DNA from: Medicago truncatula
Lineage: Eukaryota > Streptophyta > Magnoliopsida > Fabales > Fabaceae
DNA length: 64,000 bases
Direction of reading: 5' to 3'
Assembly (NCBI RefSeq): GCF_003473485.1
Contig: NC_053047.1
Span: 263,001 to 327,000 of the forward strand
Shown here: positions 24,190 through 36,284 of the stretch, piece by piece
How the letters are laid out: each line of letters starts with the position of its first letter
Position numbering within the stretch: the stretch's first letter is position 1
Notes under the pieces: generated by a model
What the model was told of the DNA's origin: nothing
Seen by the model: only the letters and a program-made list of their open reading frames with translations
Database searches by the model: none
Position numbers and translations under genes: made by a program

Positions 24190-24645
24190 TAATAGAAATT
24201 GTTTTGGACTAGGCAAAAGTCTAGCCTGCAACAAATTAAGGCTCGTTTTTACATAGGTCCAAGTGAGTGGAATCCCCCTTCTCACCTTGGATCCTCTCTA
24301 TCTCAATGAAGCCTAGTAATGTCATGTGGCTCATAACGGCCATCATTTACCGCATTTATGGCCACCATTCCATAACGGTTGCCTCTTATCCGACCATTAA
24401 TTACTACATAACCGTCTCCTCGACCATATATAAATAGTCAAATCACAAGTAGGTTAAAATACATGTAGCTTTGAATCAACAACAGAGTGAAGTACGAACA
24501 AAGAACAAATAATGCGTTTTCATATACTTTGATTGATATATGATTTGAAAATGAAATATCCTCTCTATGAGAGTTGGAATTTTGGAAATTATTGTGTCAA
24601 GTTAGACACAAACTCATGGTGCCATTTAATTTGGGAAAACATACT
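24190..24645 (+). mobile_element. Possible solo LTR or LTR fragment (fossil)
   Basis: Contains a TATA-like catatataaatag at about 24424, an AG-rich leader, and ends in a direct tgtcaagttagacacaaactca word followed by tggtgccatttaatttggg, which loosely resembles a retrotransposon primer-binding site. No coding part is present and the left boundary is not defined, so the call is tentative. Confidence 0.28.
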
Positions 24646-25781
24646 TTTTTTCCATCACGGGAAAGTTAAACCAAGACCATAGATTTAATACTTTTTAATT
24701 TGGATGACTCAGATTCATTACCTGTTAACTTTTTGATGGGTTATATAAAACAAAAATTGTGACCCCACCTCATAATTAAATAACATTTTCTTTTTTGTAT
24801 GTAGTAGTGGGCTTTGGCAATAATTTTTGGGCTTGTTAGTAATGTTTGAGATCATAATATTATTATGTATATAATGAAAATGTTAACCTTACGTGTATGG
24901 TATTTAAATTAGGGAATATGTATTTTTTTTGTTGATACAAAAAAAAGAAAATAATTTTTTTTATTTGATTAATGCTAAAAGGAATTATGAACTGATAAAA
25001 ATGATAGTTTATTTGTATGTTTGAAAAAAAACTGATAATCGATTGATTTTTAAGAAAATGATGTGTAAATTAAAAAAAAACTTGGTGCATATTTCGTAAT
25101 TAATAATGTTAATTACACAAAAAAGTAAATCACAATTTTTTATTTTGTGGACTAAATTAAACAATACACAATTGTTTTAAAAAATATGAGTTTGTTTTAG
25201 TCATTGAACATAATATCTCCTTTCTGTAATTTGGGACAGGGTTACGGTTTGAATGATCATCTTAGACAAAACCATTTTGTTTAAGATTGAGAAGAATATT
25301 TTTGTAAATGGTAATTAATACAATATAGTACTTTTTAGTAACAAATTAATTCCAAGAAGAATATTTTTGTAAATGAACGTACCACATAATGCCAATTTTT
25401 AGTAGTGCATATAAAATATAAAATAAAATAGATATTATATTTAGCTCGTCTCATCAAAATCGAACAACTATGGATACGCCAAATACATGAATGCGATATT
25501 TATCCAACTACAACGAATTTTATTTTTCGATATGACACATTTAATTATATTATTTTTTAAGATATATATTGACGTGTCAGTGTCAGTATCATATTCATCT
25601 CATTTTCAATATAACACATTTAATTATGTTAATTTTTTTAAAATTATACATTGATGTGTCAGTATCGTGTCAGTATATATATCAAATCAGAACTTACATT
25701 AGTATGTGTGTGAATGTGAACTAAACTAAAACACTATACTTGTGAGAGAGACTAAATTCCTTCCACCCTTTTACTTTAGCA
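24646..25781. other. Intergenic stretch and kinase promoter region
   Basis: AT-rich. An imperfect tandem duplication of about 80 bp is seen at 25530-25690 (atgacacatttaattat...gtgtcagtatca, then ataacacatttaattat...gtgtcagtata). No gene seen. Confidence 0.5.
25530..25690 (+). repeat. Imperfect tandem repeat, two units of about 80 bp
   Basis: Both units contain an acacatttaatta word, a T-run and gtgtcagtat. They lie within 1 kb upstream of the kinase start codon. Confidence 0.6.
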
Positions 25782-26538
25782 ATGGCAGCAGCAACATCAC
25801 AGAAAGAATTCAATAATCAACCAATACGCGTTACACAGATTATTAAACTATATACTATAATCAATATCATAAGATATCATTTTTATTTTTTATTTTTATT
25901 TCAATTCAATCAATCTTCCACCACCTCCTTTTCTTCATCTTTCAATCTGAGCCCTTCATTTTCTCATCACTCTTTCATTTTTTTCAACCTTAGCTATCTC
26001 TTCTTCCACATTTCTTCTGACATAGCCTATTATTTTTTGTTTTTATTTAATTTAATACTTATTATTATTATTATTCTAATTTTTGGGTTTGTTGTTAAGC
26101 ACCTCTTAACATGTGAAGTTTTATTCTTTGCCCCCTAAAAAAAGGCAAATTTTTATTTCATTCTCTTTTTTTAATCATCCATAACCGTGATTTTTGGGAT
26201 AAGTTTGTGTGTGTTTGTTTTGGGAAAGTTGCATAAAGTTTAGGTTTTTTGTTTTTGTTTTCTTAGGTTAATTATAGTATAGTACCACTTTGTTGCTGTC
26301 ATGTAACTATGTTTCAGTTCAGTTAAGGTTGTTTTTTTTTTATAAGGGTATGTTTGGTTTTTGATCAGTGTTTGTGAAAGTGTTGGTAAATGGTAAATGT
26401 TGCAAAAAGTTTAGTTTTTTTCTACTTTGAGTAAAAAAAAAGCTTTTTTTTAGAAGGGTATGGTTGGTTTTTGGTGAGTGTTGATTGATCATATATTGTT
26501 GATAGATAGGTGTTGTTTGGTTGAGAAAGAAATTGAAA

Positions 26539-29500
26539 ATGGGATCTGGTAATGAAGTTCATTCTGTTGGAGAGTTTAATTTAGATGCCAAATGGCTTAT
26601 AGATCCTAAGCAACTATTTGTTGGTCCTAAAATTGGTGAAGGTGCTCATGCTAAAGTCTATGAAGGAAAGTAAGTCAACTCAAGAATTTTTCTTGTAATC
26701 AATTCTGGATTTTGAGTCTTTCTATCATATGAACTAATCAGAAATAAGTTTGTTTTCATTTTCAAGTTTGTATTAATGTGGTTCTCCTTTCATCTAGATT
26801 TATATCCAATTTCACATTCATAGTTTGTACTTAGGGTCTGTTTGGATTGACTTACTTGAGATTATGTAGTGACATAAGTACTTGTGAGACTGTTTGGGAG
26901 AGCTAATGGAAGCAACTTATGACATGTCTATAAGTTGTTTTCAGCTTATTTCCATGAGCTCTCTAGGATAGCTTATGAACACAGCTTATAGCTTATATGA
27001 AAACAAGTTGACTTTATTTTATCTTTTGTTATAGGAATAGCTTATAGATACATAAACACTTATACGATCATTGCTTAATTATGTTGCTTATCCAAACAAT
27101 GTCTTAACCTGTTTGGAGAAATGCACATCATGTATCTGTCAGTTAGGATTGTTTGCTGACTTACTGAGTTATTTGTTGGATTTTCTGATTGCAGATATAA
27201 AAATCAAACTATTGCTGTAAAAATTATCAACAAGGGAGAAACTCCAGAAGAGATTTCAAGGAGAGAGGCTCGGTTTGGCAGAGAGGTTGCTATGTTGTCG
27301 AAAGTTCAACACAAAAATTTAGTCAAGGTACTTTTTCACCAATCCAAAATCTAATTATATTTACTTCAACTAGAATTGATAAGAGACTATGTTGATGGTG
27401 ATTAACTGGAAAATAAATTGTCTCTAAAATGTTGCATTTGGTTTTTGTTTGATGCCAGTTTATTGGAGCCTGTAAAGAACCTGTGATGGTTATAGTAACT
27501 GAGCTTCTATTAGGTGGAACATTGCGTAAATATCTGTTGAGTATGCGACCAAAGTGCTTGGATATGCGTGTGGCTGTTGGATTTGCTCTTGATATCGCTC
27601 GAGCAATGGAATGCTTACACTCACATGGGATCATTCACCGTGACCTTAAACCTGGTATGCCTGAAAAAGTGTTATTCTCATTAAGTATAAGCCGATGGAT
27701 CTTCAATGGAAAACATTGCGACTTAGCTATAGTTTTGTGGAATTTCTTATCCTGCATGAGTTCTATATTCCTTTCTACATACTTTGATTGCTTATATTTT
27801 TTTAAGATAGAAACTAGAAAGTGGTACCTTTGCTTAGTTGGCTACTGTTCTATGATCTCTGTCCAAATGGAAAAGTAGTTTACAAAATGACTTTGTTATT
27901 GTTGTTAATAAGCTTTATCATGAGCCATAACGCTCAAATAATCTACAATTGAGGAGTTTATATAATGTAAATTTATGTAAGTTGCATGCCATTTTCCCTT
28001 TATATAGTGCAATATGATGAAACTATCATTCCCATCCCTGGTAAGGCCATATAGGTCCTGTTTGGATAAACAGTTTATTGAAGAGCTTATAATAGGTGCT
28101 TGTTTTTAAGTTATTTCTAAAAAAAAAAAAGTTGATAAAATAAAATCAAACTGTTTTCGTATAAGCTATAATCTGTTTGCATAGGCTATCTTCGGAAGCT
28201 TATAGAAATAAGCTGAAAATAGTTTATGGACATGTCATAAGCTGTTTTTATACGTTCCTCCAAACAGTTTCACAAGTGCTTATGTGAGATACAAAGCTAC
28301 TAATTATCATACAATTCACAGTACCGTAAAGAAGTATCACTTCTCTGTATCAAATAGTAGAGCAACCTGAATCCTGATAACTTGTTTCCTTTTTCCTTCC
28401 CAGATAACTTGATCTTGACTGGAGATCATAGGACAGTTAAACTTGCTGATTTCGGTCTAGCCAGAGAGGAGTCGTTAACAGAGATGATGACTGCTGAAAC
28501 AGGAACATATCGTTGGATGGCTCCAGAAGTACGTCTTAATTTCTGAAACTTCGAAAGTTTATGAATTTTTCAGTTTGGTTTCCTTGTTCGGTAATTATTG
28601 TTACTTTTCTGTTTGGTGGCAGCTTTACAGCACTGTTACTCTAAGACAAGGTGAGAAGAAGCATTACAATCATAAAGTGGATGCCTACAGCTTTGCAATT
28701 GTGTTGTGGGAGCTCATCCATAACAAATTACCCTTTGAAGGCATGTCTAATCTACAAGCAGCATATGCAGCTGCTTTTAAGGTAAATGACATTCTTATCC
28801 TCGCTTGATAATAATTTCTACTTATGTTGATCTTACTTGCACAATTAATGGCCAGTAGCAAAAGGTCTATGTTTCGACCTCAAGTCCTCCGCACTGCTTT
28901 TCCGATGTATTGGTCGTTTTGGGCCTTGTGTAAGCCGTCACGGTTTTTTCCTTAGTTAAAAGGCGTCTCAGTGGGTTGAGAAGATATGGTATTCATAAAC
29001 TACCCTTAGCTTCGATTCTTGAGCAAGCGAGACTTTTTGGTGTACGAAACAATAGCCCCCTAGTCGAAGCTAATGGACTAAAGGGCCTGTCAGCCCTCGT
29101 GCGTGGCTTAGCCCCTTGACTGAGGGACTTTTGTTCCGATACACCAAAAAGTCTCACATTTCGCGACAATCAAGGCTAATGGTTGTTTATAAACTCGCCC
29201 TGACGCCTTGTAAGTAAGGACAAAACCATGAGGACTCCCAGAAGGTCCAAAGTAGACAACACGTTGGAAAAATAGAGCAGACTTGAGGTCGGAACAGTCT
29301 ACATTCGAGTTGTAGAATTGTTGTGAGGTTACATTTTGGAAGTCTTGATAATTTCATGTAAAGCTACTTAAGACTTATATGGTTTCTACTCTGGATTATC
29401 TCTGATCTTTATCCGACTATAATCATAATTTAACTTGTGTTTACCACTGAATTCACTGCTTCTCGTAGTTTACTAAGGATTCATGACACAAATTTTTAAT

Positions 29501-29823
29501 TATTTCAGAATACAAGGCCTAGTGCCGAAGATCTTCCTGGGGATTTAGCTATGATTGTAACATCATGTTGGAAAGAGGATCCAAATGATAGGCCGAATTT
29601 TAGTGAAATCATACAGATGCTCCTTCGGTATCTCTCTACCATTTCGCCATTAGAACCGGTTGTTCCAATGCGGATGGCTTCATCTGAGAATATTGTATTG
29701 CCACCAGAATCTCCTGGTACAAGTGCATTAATGTTTCGACGAGACGACTCTGGAGAAACCCCGAAAGCCAATGTGGAAGAAAGGTTCAAAGGGTATTTCG
29801 TCTGCTTCAATCAGTGTTATTGA
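26539..29823 (+). CDS. ATN1-like protein kinase (Raf-like MAPKKK, group C)
   Basis: A cytosolic Ser/Thr (dual-specificity type) kinase of the plant Raf-like group C. Six exons, 26539-26669, 27195-27327, 27459-27654, 28404-28528, 28623-28781 and 29509-29823, join in frame to 352 residues. The kinase domain begins at residue 27: the P-loop [11 protein letters not shown] (the third glycine replaced by Ala), the ATP-anchoring Lys in [25 protein letters not shown], the activation segment [19 protein letters not shown], and [13 protein letters not shown] short tail ends in CFNQCY, as I remember for ATN1-like kinases. No regulatory N-terminal domain is present, as usual for the group. The leader from about 25750 may be long; a 118-residue upstream frame there is low-complexity. 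Introns 1, 3 and 5 hold transposon copies. Confidence 0.92.
26834..27103. mobile_element. Tourist-like MITE, copy 2 (kinase intron 1)
   Basis: A 270-bp element with ends gggtctgtttggatt and tccaaacaatgtc, flanked by TTA at 26831-26833 and 27104-27106. Same family and nearly the same length as 9321-9591. Confidence 0.85.
28054..28300. mobile_element. Tourist-like MITE, copy 3 (kinase intron 3), right end lost
   Basis: The left end ggtcctgtttggataa and internal agcttat and gtcataagctgttttt words match copies 1 and 2. The right side fades after cacaagtgcttatgtgag without a clear TIR or duplication. Confidence 0.7.
28858..29307. mobile_element. Nested inverted-repeat element in kinase intron 5
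   Basis: The outer arms gtttcgacctcaagtcc and ggacttgaggtcggaac-type sequence at 29280 are inverted. The inner arms gagactttttggtgta (29029) and tacaccaaaaagtctc (29139) are perfectly inverted. GC content is higher than the surrounding intron. Non-coding. It looks like a non-autonomous DNA transposon; family unknown. Confidence 0.65.
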
Positions 29824-31252
29824 TGCCTAAAAAGATCATAAATAGGAAAACAAAATAAAACCATATTCACCAATTGTAACAAACTAGAAACTCAATAAGA
29901 AAATGTTGACTATTAGCAACTCAGAAGGCACCTTTATTCTCAGCAGGAGTGGCAAGTTCTTTTAACATTATTAAGTTAACTTTTTTTTTTTACTTGATGT
30001 ATAAGGATGCTCGGAGAATTTTGGGGTTTAGGTTGCTGAGATGTAAATAGTCCTGTAAAATAAGGTTCATCCAAAAGCCTTCACCTCTTGTTTATATGTG
30101 TGTGCCATGGATAATAAAAAGGAAAAGAGGAAATGTTCATGGTGACATCATGAAACTTTGTATCATCACCAATTTGCAATGTATCTATTTTATTTTGCAG
30201 TATTGATATTTTGTTTGTGATAAATTCAAGGGTCTATTTTTTTTTTTACGAGAACAAAATTTAGGTGAGTTGAGCTTCGGAGGTTCACTAGGGTTGGTGC
30301 ATGCCTCAAGGCTCAGCGAGCATTGTCAGGGTTTACGGTTTTTTTGGGAGGGGAATTTTGGATGGTGGTTTATTTTTCATTTCTAAATTAAGTAAGCTAT
30401 AAAATGTTTTTAAAAATGAATAAAGTGAGATTAAAATATTATATGATCAAATCATATATCATATTCTTTTAAATTTTTAAATATATGTTAAAATATAGAC
30501 CTAATCATCTAAAACTCTTCCCTTCAAAATTCTCTTACCACATAGACTCTTAGATCTCTTTGGTTCAATCAAGAGAGGAGAGGAGATATTTTATGCATGG
30601 AAAATGTTGTCTTAGCCTAGAGATGTTGTATCACATATGCAATTTTGGAATGAGGACGCACTTTTGCCGTTGTCTACATTGACAAAGCAGCCATTCACAA
30701 CAATAACACAAACTTTCACAGAAAAAAGATCTATGGAAGATCTATTCAAACATAACATGATGAATAGAGAAAATAAATCAAAATATTTGAAGGACCATTA
30801 ATAGCTTATGTTCAACCCTTTCAACAATCTTATTGTAGAAATTATAGATTATGGGGAAAGGATAAAGAAAAATTACAACCTCAATGTCAAGCATTGTAGC
30901 CAAGACATCTTTTATAAGTCGAAAGTAAAACATGTAGAAATCATAAACTACAAGAATGTATTTCAAAAACAAGACTGAAAGTAAAACATGAGGGAATGTG
31001 GAAGATATATGTGTTTTCATTCCAATAAATGGTTTAAGACGAAGAAAAAATTGCATCAGATTCCATAGTATGTTTGTTTAAAAGTTGTAACACAAACAAA
31101 GATATATCAACCAAAACCTAACGGTCATTAATTAAAGACAAAATAACATTCTTACAATTAAAATGGAATGTAGATGTGTTTGTGAATAGAAAGAGTAAAG
31201 CTGGAATATAAAATGGATTAAGATCAATATTATGAGATAGTTTATAGATTAG
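29824..31252. other. Intergenic stretch
   Basis: Holds the kinase 3' flank (possible poly(A) signals aataaaa near 29850 and 30114) and AT-rich DNA. The 92-residue hydrophobic minus-strand frame at 30778-31056 has no family resemblance and is not called. Confidence 0.5.
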
Positions 31253-32697
31253 TCATATAGTTAATAAACCTTCAATTGGGAGAAGACTATCTTTATAAAT
31301 TGCTATATAGCACCAGCACTCGCATCCTTTAGCATCAAGCTCTTTAATCATTTGTATACTCAAATCAGACGAGACTAGTTCATCATCATCTTTTCTGAAG
31401 AATATATCACCTTTCTTCCCTACTCCAATAGGACGCTCAATATAAGGTAAGAGCTCAACTGTAAAGATTTTATCCCATGATTCCTTCACACCAAGCTCAC
31501 CCAAGATTCTTATGTTAAAAGTAGTTGTTTCATCATACATTATGAAACCAATTGACCCATTTAAAAATGTTAAATGACAAATATCATAACGGTCAACCAT
31601 GTCTGAGGGCAAAGGTGTTGTAAGGAACACCTCATTGCATAGGTCAAATGACACCAAGCGTGGCTCCGCATTACTATAATTATTGTCATCATTTAGACTC
31701 CACCAATGACACATTCCATTTACGTATAATTTCTCATTAGAACCACTACAAGGCATTTTAATATCAAGTTTCCTCCAAGAATTACATCTTAGATTATATA
31801 TCTCCCACATTGGTTCGACATCTAAATATTCCCTCCTTAGCTCATCTACGCCGGCATTGTCATAGAAATATAACCACCGAATCACCTTATAGTCATCTTT
31901 AACATGATCATAACCAAAACCATTAAAATTTACTATAGGGTCCATGTAATTAACGTGATTGAGAGAGGAAAGGGATGGATGTAATGACCTTGAATTTATT
32001 TGTAGTAGGGTTCCAAAGTACACATTTTGCATACTGGTCAGAGTCTTTTGCAAGGCAAAGAGTCCCATTGACACTAGTTCTACTCAAAATATCAATAAAA
32101 CTATCATCCTCATGAAATGGAGGTGGCCAATCTACTTTTATCATATTCTCAAACCTCTCTCCTGAAAGTAAATACAAGGAGGATAGAAGTATTATTGTAA
32201 TAAGAATGATTATTAAAAAGGAAGTACTCCCTCCGTCCCTATATATAAGACCCTTTTGCCAAAATCACGGGAATTAATATAGTGAATATTTGTATTAAAG
32301 TTGTTTGTAATCACTATTGTTTTTACAATTTTATCCTTTAAGAAAGAAGGTTAGTTTATGTTTTCAACATGTTATTTATTGTTGATTGAAGAAAAAGATG
32401 TATAATAAATAGGGGCATGTATGTAAAGAAATAACTGATGTAGTTGGAAATAACAAAGGGATCTTATAAAAAGGGACAAAAAAAATTCTCAAAAAGGTCT
32501 TATAATTAGGGACGGAGGGAGTAGTTGCGATACATGGTCATGAAGTGAAGATTTTCAAACAAGAGAGTCCATGATTTACATACACATCCAAATCGTTTTA
32601 AAGATTTTAGAGGCAATTTTGAAAAGATAGAGAAGATCAAATCTTCTGATATATGGTCACTAAACTTAAGATTTGTGGCACCCTCATATTTCTCCAT
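31253..32697 (-). pseudogene. F-box protein pseudogene split by a MITE
   Basis: F-box proteins recruit substrates to SCF ubiquitin ligases. On the minus strand the F-box SDHISEDLIFSIFSKLPLKSLKRFGCVCKSW lies at about 32665-32570. After FMTMYRN the frame is cut by the 295-bp element 32227-32521. The coding sequence resumes as YFLFNNHSYYNNTSIL, shifts frame near 32178, runs LYLLSGERFENM...VLWNPTTNKFKVI, shifts again near 31975, and ends with a kelch-type/FBA region (NGFGYDHVKDDYKVIR, CNEVFLTTPLP) at the stop by 31253. So there is one insertion and two frame changes. The start is taken at the Met at 32697 before EKYEG, though a Met 6 codons upstream is possible. The family is large and fast-evolving in Medicago. 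Confidence 0.88.
32227..32521. mobile_element. Stowaway-like MITE inserted in F-box exon
   Basis: A 295-bp element with ends ctccctccgtccctatat and aattagggacggagggag, flanked by TA on both sides (32225-32226 and 32522-32523). On the minus strand the F-box codons before and after it read on without loss when one TA is discounted, so the insertion was clean. Confidence 0.88.
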
Positions 32698-32715
32698 CTC
32701 AAAATCACACAACAA

Positions 32716-33748
32716 ATTTTGTTCTTGTACTTTTAACTCTTAAAGAGAATGAGATTGATGTAGTCCACTCAAGCCTAATGCAAATATCACATCATAAACA
32801 AGATCAAATAAAAGATTATATTTTTATCACATAATAACAAACTAATAAGTTCTCTAAAAAAAAAAAAAACTAATAAGTAAAAAGAGAAATTAACTTGCAA
32901 ATATAATTTTTTTTAGAGCCAAAATATAAAATAATAATTCAAATTCATATACTTCATCCGGTCACCATTATAAATAAAAAAAACACTTTAGTTTCATTGA
33001 AAACTGCCGTATTTAATCTATATGTAAACCAGATGCATTAATTTTTAAATGAATATGAAAAGTTTTTTTTTTAACAAAAATGAATATAAAAAGTTTTTTT
33101 TTTATAATAATATTAATGTGAGTATATATTCAAAAAATTCATTGAATAGCTTTTTAATGGGAAAAATTAGATCATTGAATAGCTTTTTTCTAAATGGTTG
33201 TGTTCATATAAAAATAAAATATCACACGCATGATATTCAGAAGAAAAGGAACATATAATGAAGATTCAGAATATTAGCAACAGTAAAAAGGTGAATATAT
33301 GTGTGTGTGTGTGTGTGGTGGTAGATATACCTCTATGATGTGAACTGGAACTGCTACTGCACCACTTGAGAACTGCTCTAGATGTATATCTTTTCTCTCA
33401 ATTTTTGACTCTTATTTAAAACTAGAACCCAAATGTATTCTCCTCTTATCTTCTGTGTTAGTGTACTCTATTTATAGAATTTTCATGTTAATGTGGATAT
33501 GGAAGGAAATTGAAGAAAATAAACGAGATTAATTATGAAATCATTTTTCATTTAACTGGTTTATATTGTCATTATTTTCTCCCTTTAAAAATAATTACTA
33601 ACCTAAATGCAATCGAGTTTTTTTTGCCTAGCCCATTTAATCAATATAAAAGTTAGGTTGGATTGGACTAGGCAATCGGACTTCGAGTCGGTCCACTATC
33701 AATATTTTCATTTGTTTTTATTTTAAATACTTCATTTTAAAAAAAAAA
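32716..33748. other. Intergenic stretch upstream of F-box pseudogene
   Basis: A-rich runs near 32854 and 33063-33100 and a (GT)n run at 33299-33318. No gene seen. About 33330-33480 could be the old promoter of the F-box gene (tatttatagaat). Confidence 0.45.
33299..33318. repeat. (GT)n microsatellite
   Basis: About ten uninterrupted GT units. Confidence 0.85.
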
Positions 33749-35048
33749 GGTTAATTAAGTTTAAAGTTTCTATCAATAAGCGAACTTCCAGCATTAGTCC
33801 TTATTAAAATTTTATTAAATTTTTCATCCCAACGTTTTTTCTCTGTTGGTAAGTTTGGTCCTTGCCGTCAAACTGTGCTGACTAGGCTAACAGAATGCTG
33901 ACTCAGACATGCCACATGGACATTTCAAGTGACATGGCTGACATGTGGTAAATGACATCATATGTTTTTGGTCCCTATAAAATTGTGTCTTTTAAGTTTA
34001 GTCCTTACTTAATTTTAATAGTGTTTTTAGTCCATATAAAAAAATTATGCACTCAGTTTTAGTCCCTACTAAATCTAAATTTGTTTAATTATGCTTAAAC
34101 ATTTAAGATTTTGAACAATTTTTTGCACAAGTGTTAAGAACATTACGAAAACTTCATCTGCAAAAAATTATCTCAAAATTTTATTTCTGCGTCCAGATTT
34201 TTGTTACTTTTATTTTGAACTTTTGTCTATTAAAAAATCCATATTTAATTTATTTCATATTAAAAAATTCTAAATTTTATCAAACGAGCCGTTTGTAATG
34301 TTCTAAACTTGTATAAAAAAAAATCATTGAAATTTTTTAGAGTTTAAGGATAGTTATAAATTTTCCCATAATTTTTGTCAAAGCCTGTCACTCTCATTCA
34401 TTCTTTTTTATTCTTTCAGATCCATAAAATATTTCACCCTACAAATATTTCTGGTCATTCCCTGAATTTGTCAGGAAAAAAACCAAATATGTGTTACTCT
34501 TTCTCTTTGTTACTAAAAATTAGAATTTTTTTAACATGAAATAAATTAAATATGAATTTTTTTAAAAGACAAAAGTTCAAAATAAAAGTAACAAAAAATC
34601 TGGACGTAGAAATAAAATTTTAAGATAATTTTTTGCAGATAAACTTTTCATGATGTTCTTAACACTTGTGCAAAAAATTGTTCAAAATCTTAAAAGTTTA
34701 AGCATAATTAAACAAATTTAGATTTAGTAGGGACTAAAACTGAATGCATAATTATTTTATATGGACTAAAAACACTATTATAATTAAGTAAAAACTAAAC
34801 TTAAAAGGTCCCAATTTTATAAGGACAAAAAACATATGATGTCATTTACCACATGACAGCCATGTCACTTGAAATGTCCATGTGGCATGTCTGAGTCAGC
34901 ATTCTGTTAGCCTAGTCAGCACAGTTTGACGGCAAGGACCAAACTTACAAACGAAAAAAAACGTTGGAGATAAAAAATTTAATAAAATTTAAATAGGGAC
35001 CAATGTTAAATGCTCGCTTATTTATAGAACCTTAAACATAACTAACCC
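33749..35048. mobile_element. 1.3-kb foldback element with about 530-bp inverted arms
   Basis: The left arm 33749-34274 and right arm 34514-35048 are inverted copies. Examples are gtgctgactaggctaacaga against tctgttagcctagtcagcac, gacatgccacatggacattt against its complement at about 34876, and gcacaagtgttaagaaca against tgttcttaacacttgtgc. By eye they are over 85 percent identical. The spacer of about 240 bp is AT-rich and non-coding. Outer ends are ggttaattaagttt and its complement near aacataactaaccc. An A-run flanks both sides, so a target duplication cannot be resolved. The arms consist of tttggtccct-type sequence typical of long-TIR Mutator-like or foldback elements. Confidence 0.88.
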
Positions 35049-35413
35049 AAAAAAATATGATCAACTAATTCAAAAATTTATATCTATATATTTATTGTGT
35101 ACATCTACATCTACGAAATCAAACATTTTTCATTCTCAAGTATATTTGACACTTTTTTTGGGCCAAATATACAATTAATATGTTTGTAATTAATTATAAT
35201 TGATTATTTTTCAAATGTTTAATAATGATGCATTTCCTCCTATCATATTTATGAGATATTTGAGTTAACAAAAATTAATTTAATTGATCAAAATTTTGAA
35301 TTAGATATATCAAATTTTGTTTACTCAAATATCTCTTATAAATATGATCAGAGGGATAAATGATAAATGCATCATGTTTACATGAAAGTGCGCTCTAACT
35401 TCACTTCTTAATA

Positions 35414-35691
35414 CTCTCTCCGTCCTAAATTATATCTCGCTTTAGAAAAAAAAATTCACAAATAATATGTCGCTTTACAATACCAATGAACATTAATTTT
35501 ATTTTTTATATTATATCTTTAACTATTTATTACTCTCTCTTCTTTCAACTCTTTAATTTTTCTTTTTCATACCATTTATTAAGGACGATTTTGTAAAACA
35601 ACTCATAATATCTATTTTCTACTCAAAATTAATTATATTTCTTAATATGTATGAAATGCTTAAAACGTCATACAATTTGGGACGGAACGAG
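35414..35691. mobile_element. Stowaway-like MITE (cgtcc family)
   Basis: A 278-bp element with ends ctctctccgtcctaaatta and caatttgggacggaacgag, flanked by TA at 35412-35413 and 35692-35693. The interior has tatgtcgctttacaatacca and ttattaaggacgattttgta words shared with 35758-35965. Confidence 0.82.
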
Positions 35692-35757
35692 TAATATTTT
35701 AGAACAAATTTATAAAAAAGTTTTTTTTTTTTTTTTTATATTTTCTACCGCAATACT

Positions 35758-35965
35758 TCCTCCATCTGAGATTATATATATGTCACCTTAAGAGAGAAAA
35801 AATTGTTTCAAATTATATGTTTCTTTACAATATCAATGAAGCATTAATGTTACTTTTCATATTATATAATTAATTATTTATTACTTTACCTTTCTCATAC
35901 AATTTATTAAGGATAATTTTGTAAAACAACTCGTAATATATTTTTCTCACACAAAATTAATTACA
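35758..35965. mobile_element. Decayed relative of the 35414-35691 MITE
   Basis: Shares cttcctccatctgagattata, tttctttacaatatcaatga and ttattaaggataattttgta words in the same order as the neighbouring element. The right terminus is not found, so it is truncated. Confidence 0.65.
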
Positions 35966-36284
35966 TTTTTTGTGTATATTATGGGGTCAAATTATCAAAT
36001 ATATGAATATATGTTTTATATTTTACATGGTCATTTTTCAGATTTCGCGTATATTTCAATGTCAATTTGAACAATTAACTCTAAAATAAAAAATTAAAAG
36101 AAGATAGAGTAATAAATAGTAAATGACATGATAGAAAAATATAAAATAAATTTTCATTAGTATTCGAGATGAGATCATCTCTATTTTATAAAAAAAAAAA
36201 GCATCTATTACTACAATTTGATGATATAGATGTTAATATTTCTAGAATTTATGGCATTAATTAGACATTTATATATTAAAGAGT

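Noticed and set aside
25782-26138. 118-residue plus-strand frame upstream of the kinase
   Set aside because: Low-complexity Ser/Phe/Ile-rich sequence in the T-rich leader, with no domain; more likely 5' leader than a separate gene.
33749-35048. Protein-coding transposon
   Set aside because: No frame longer than a few dozen residues in arms or spacer; non-autonomous.
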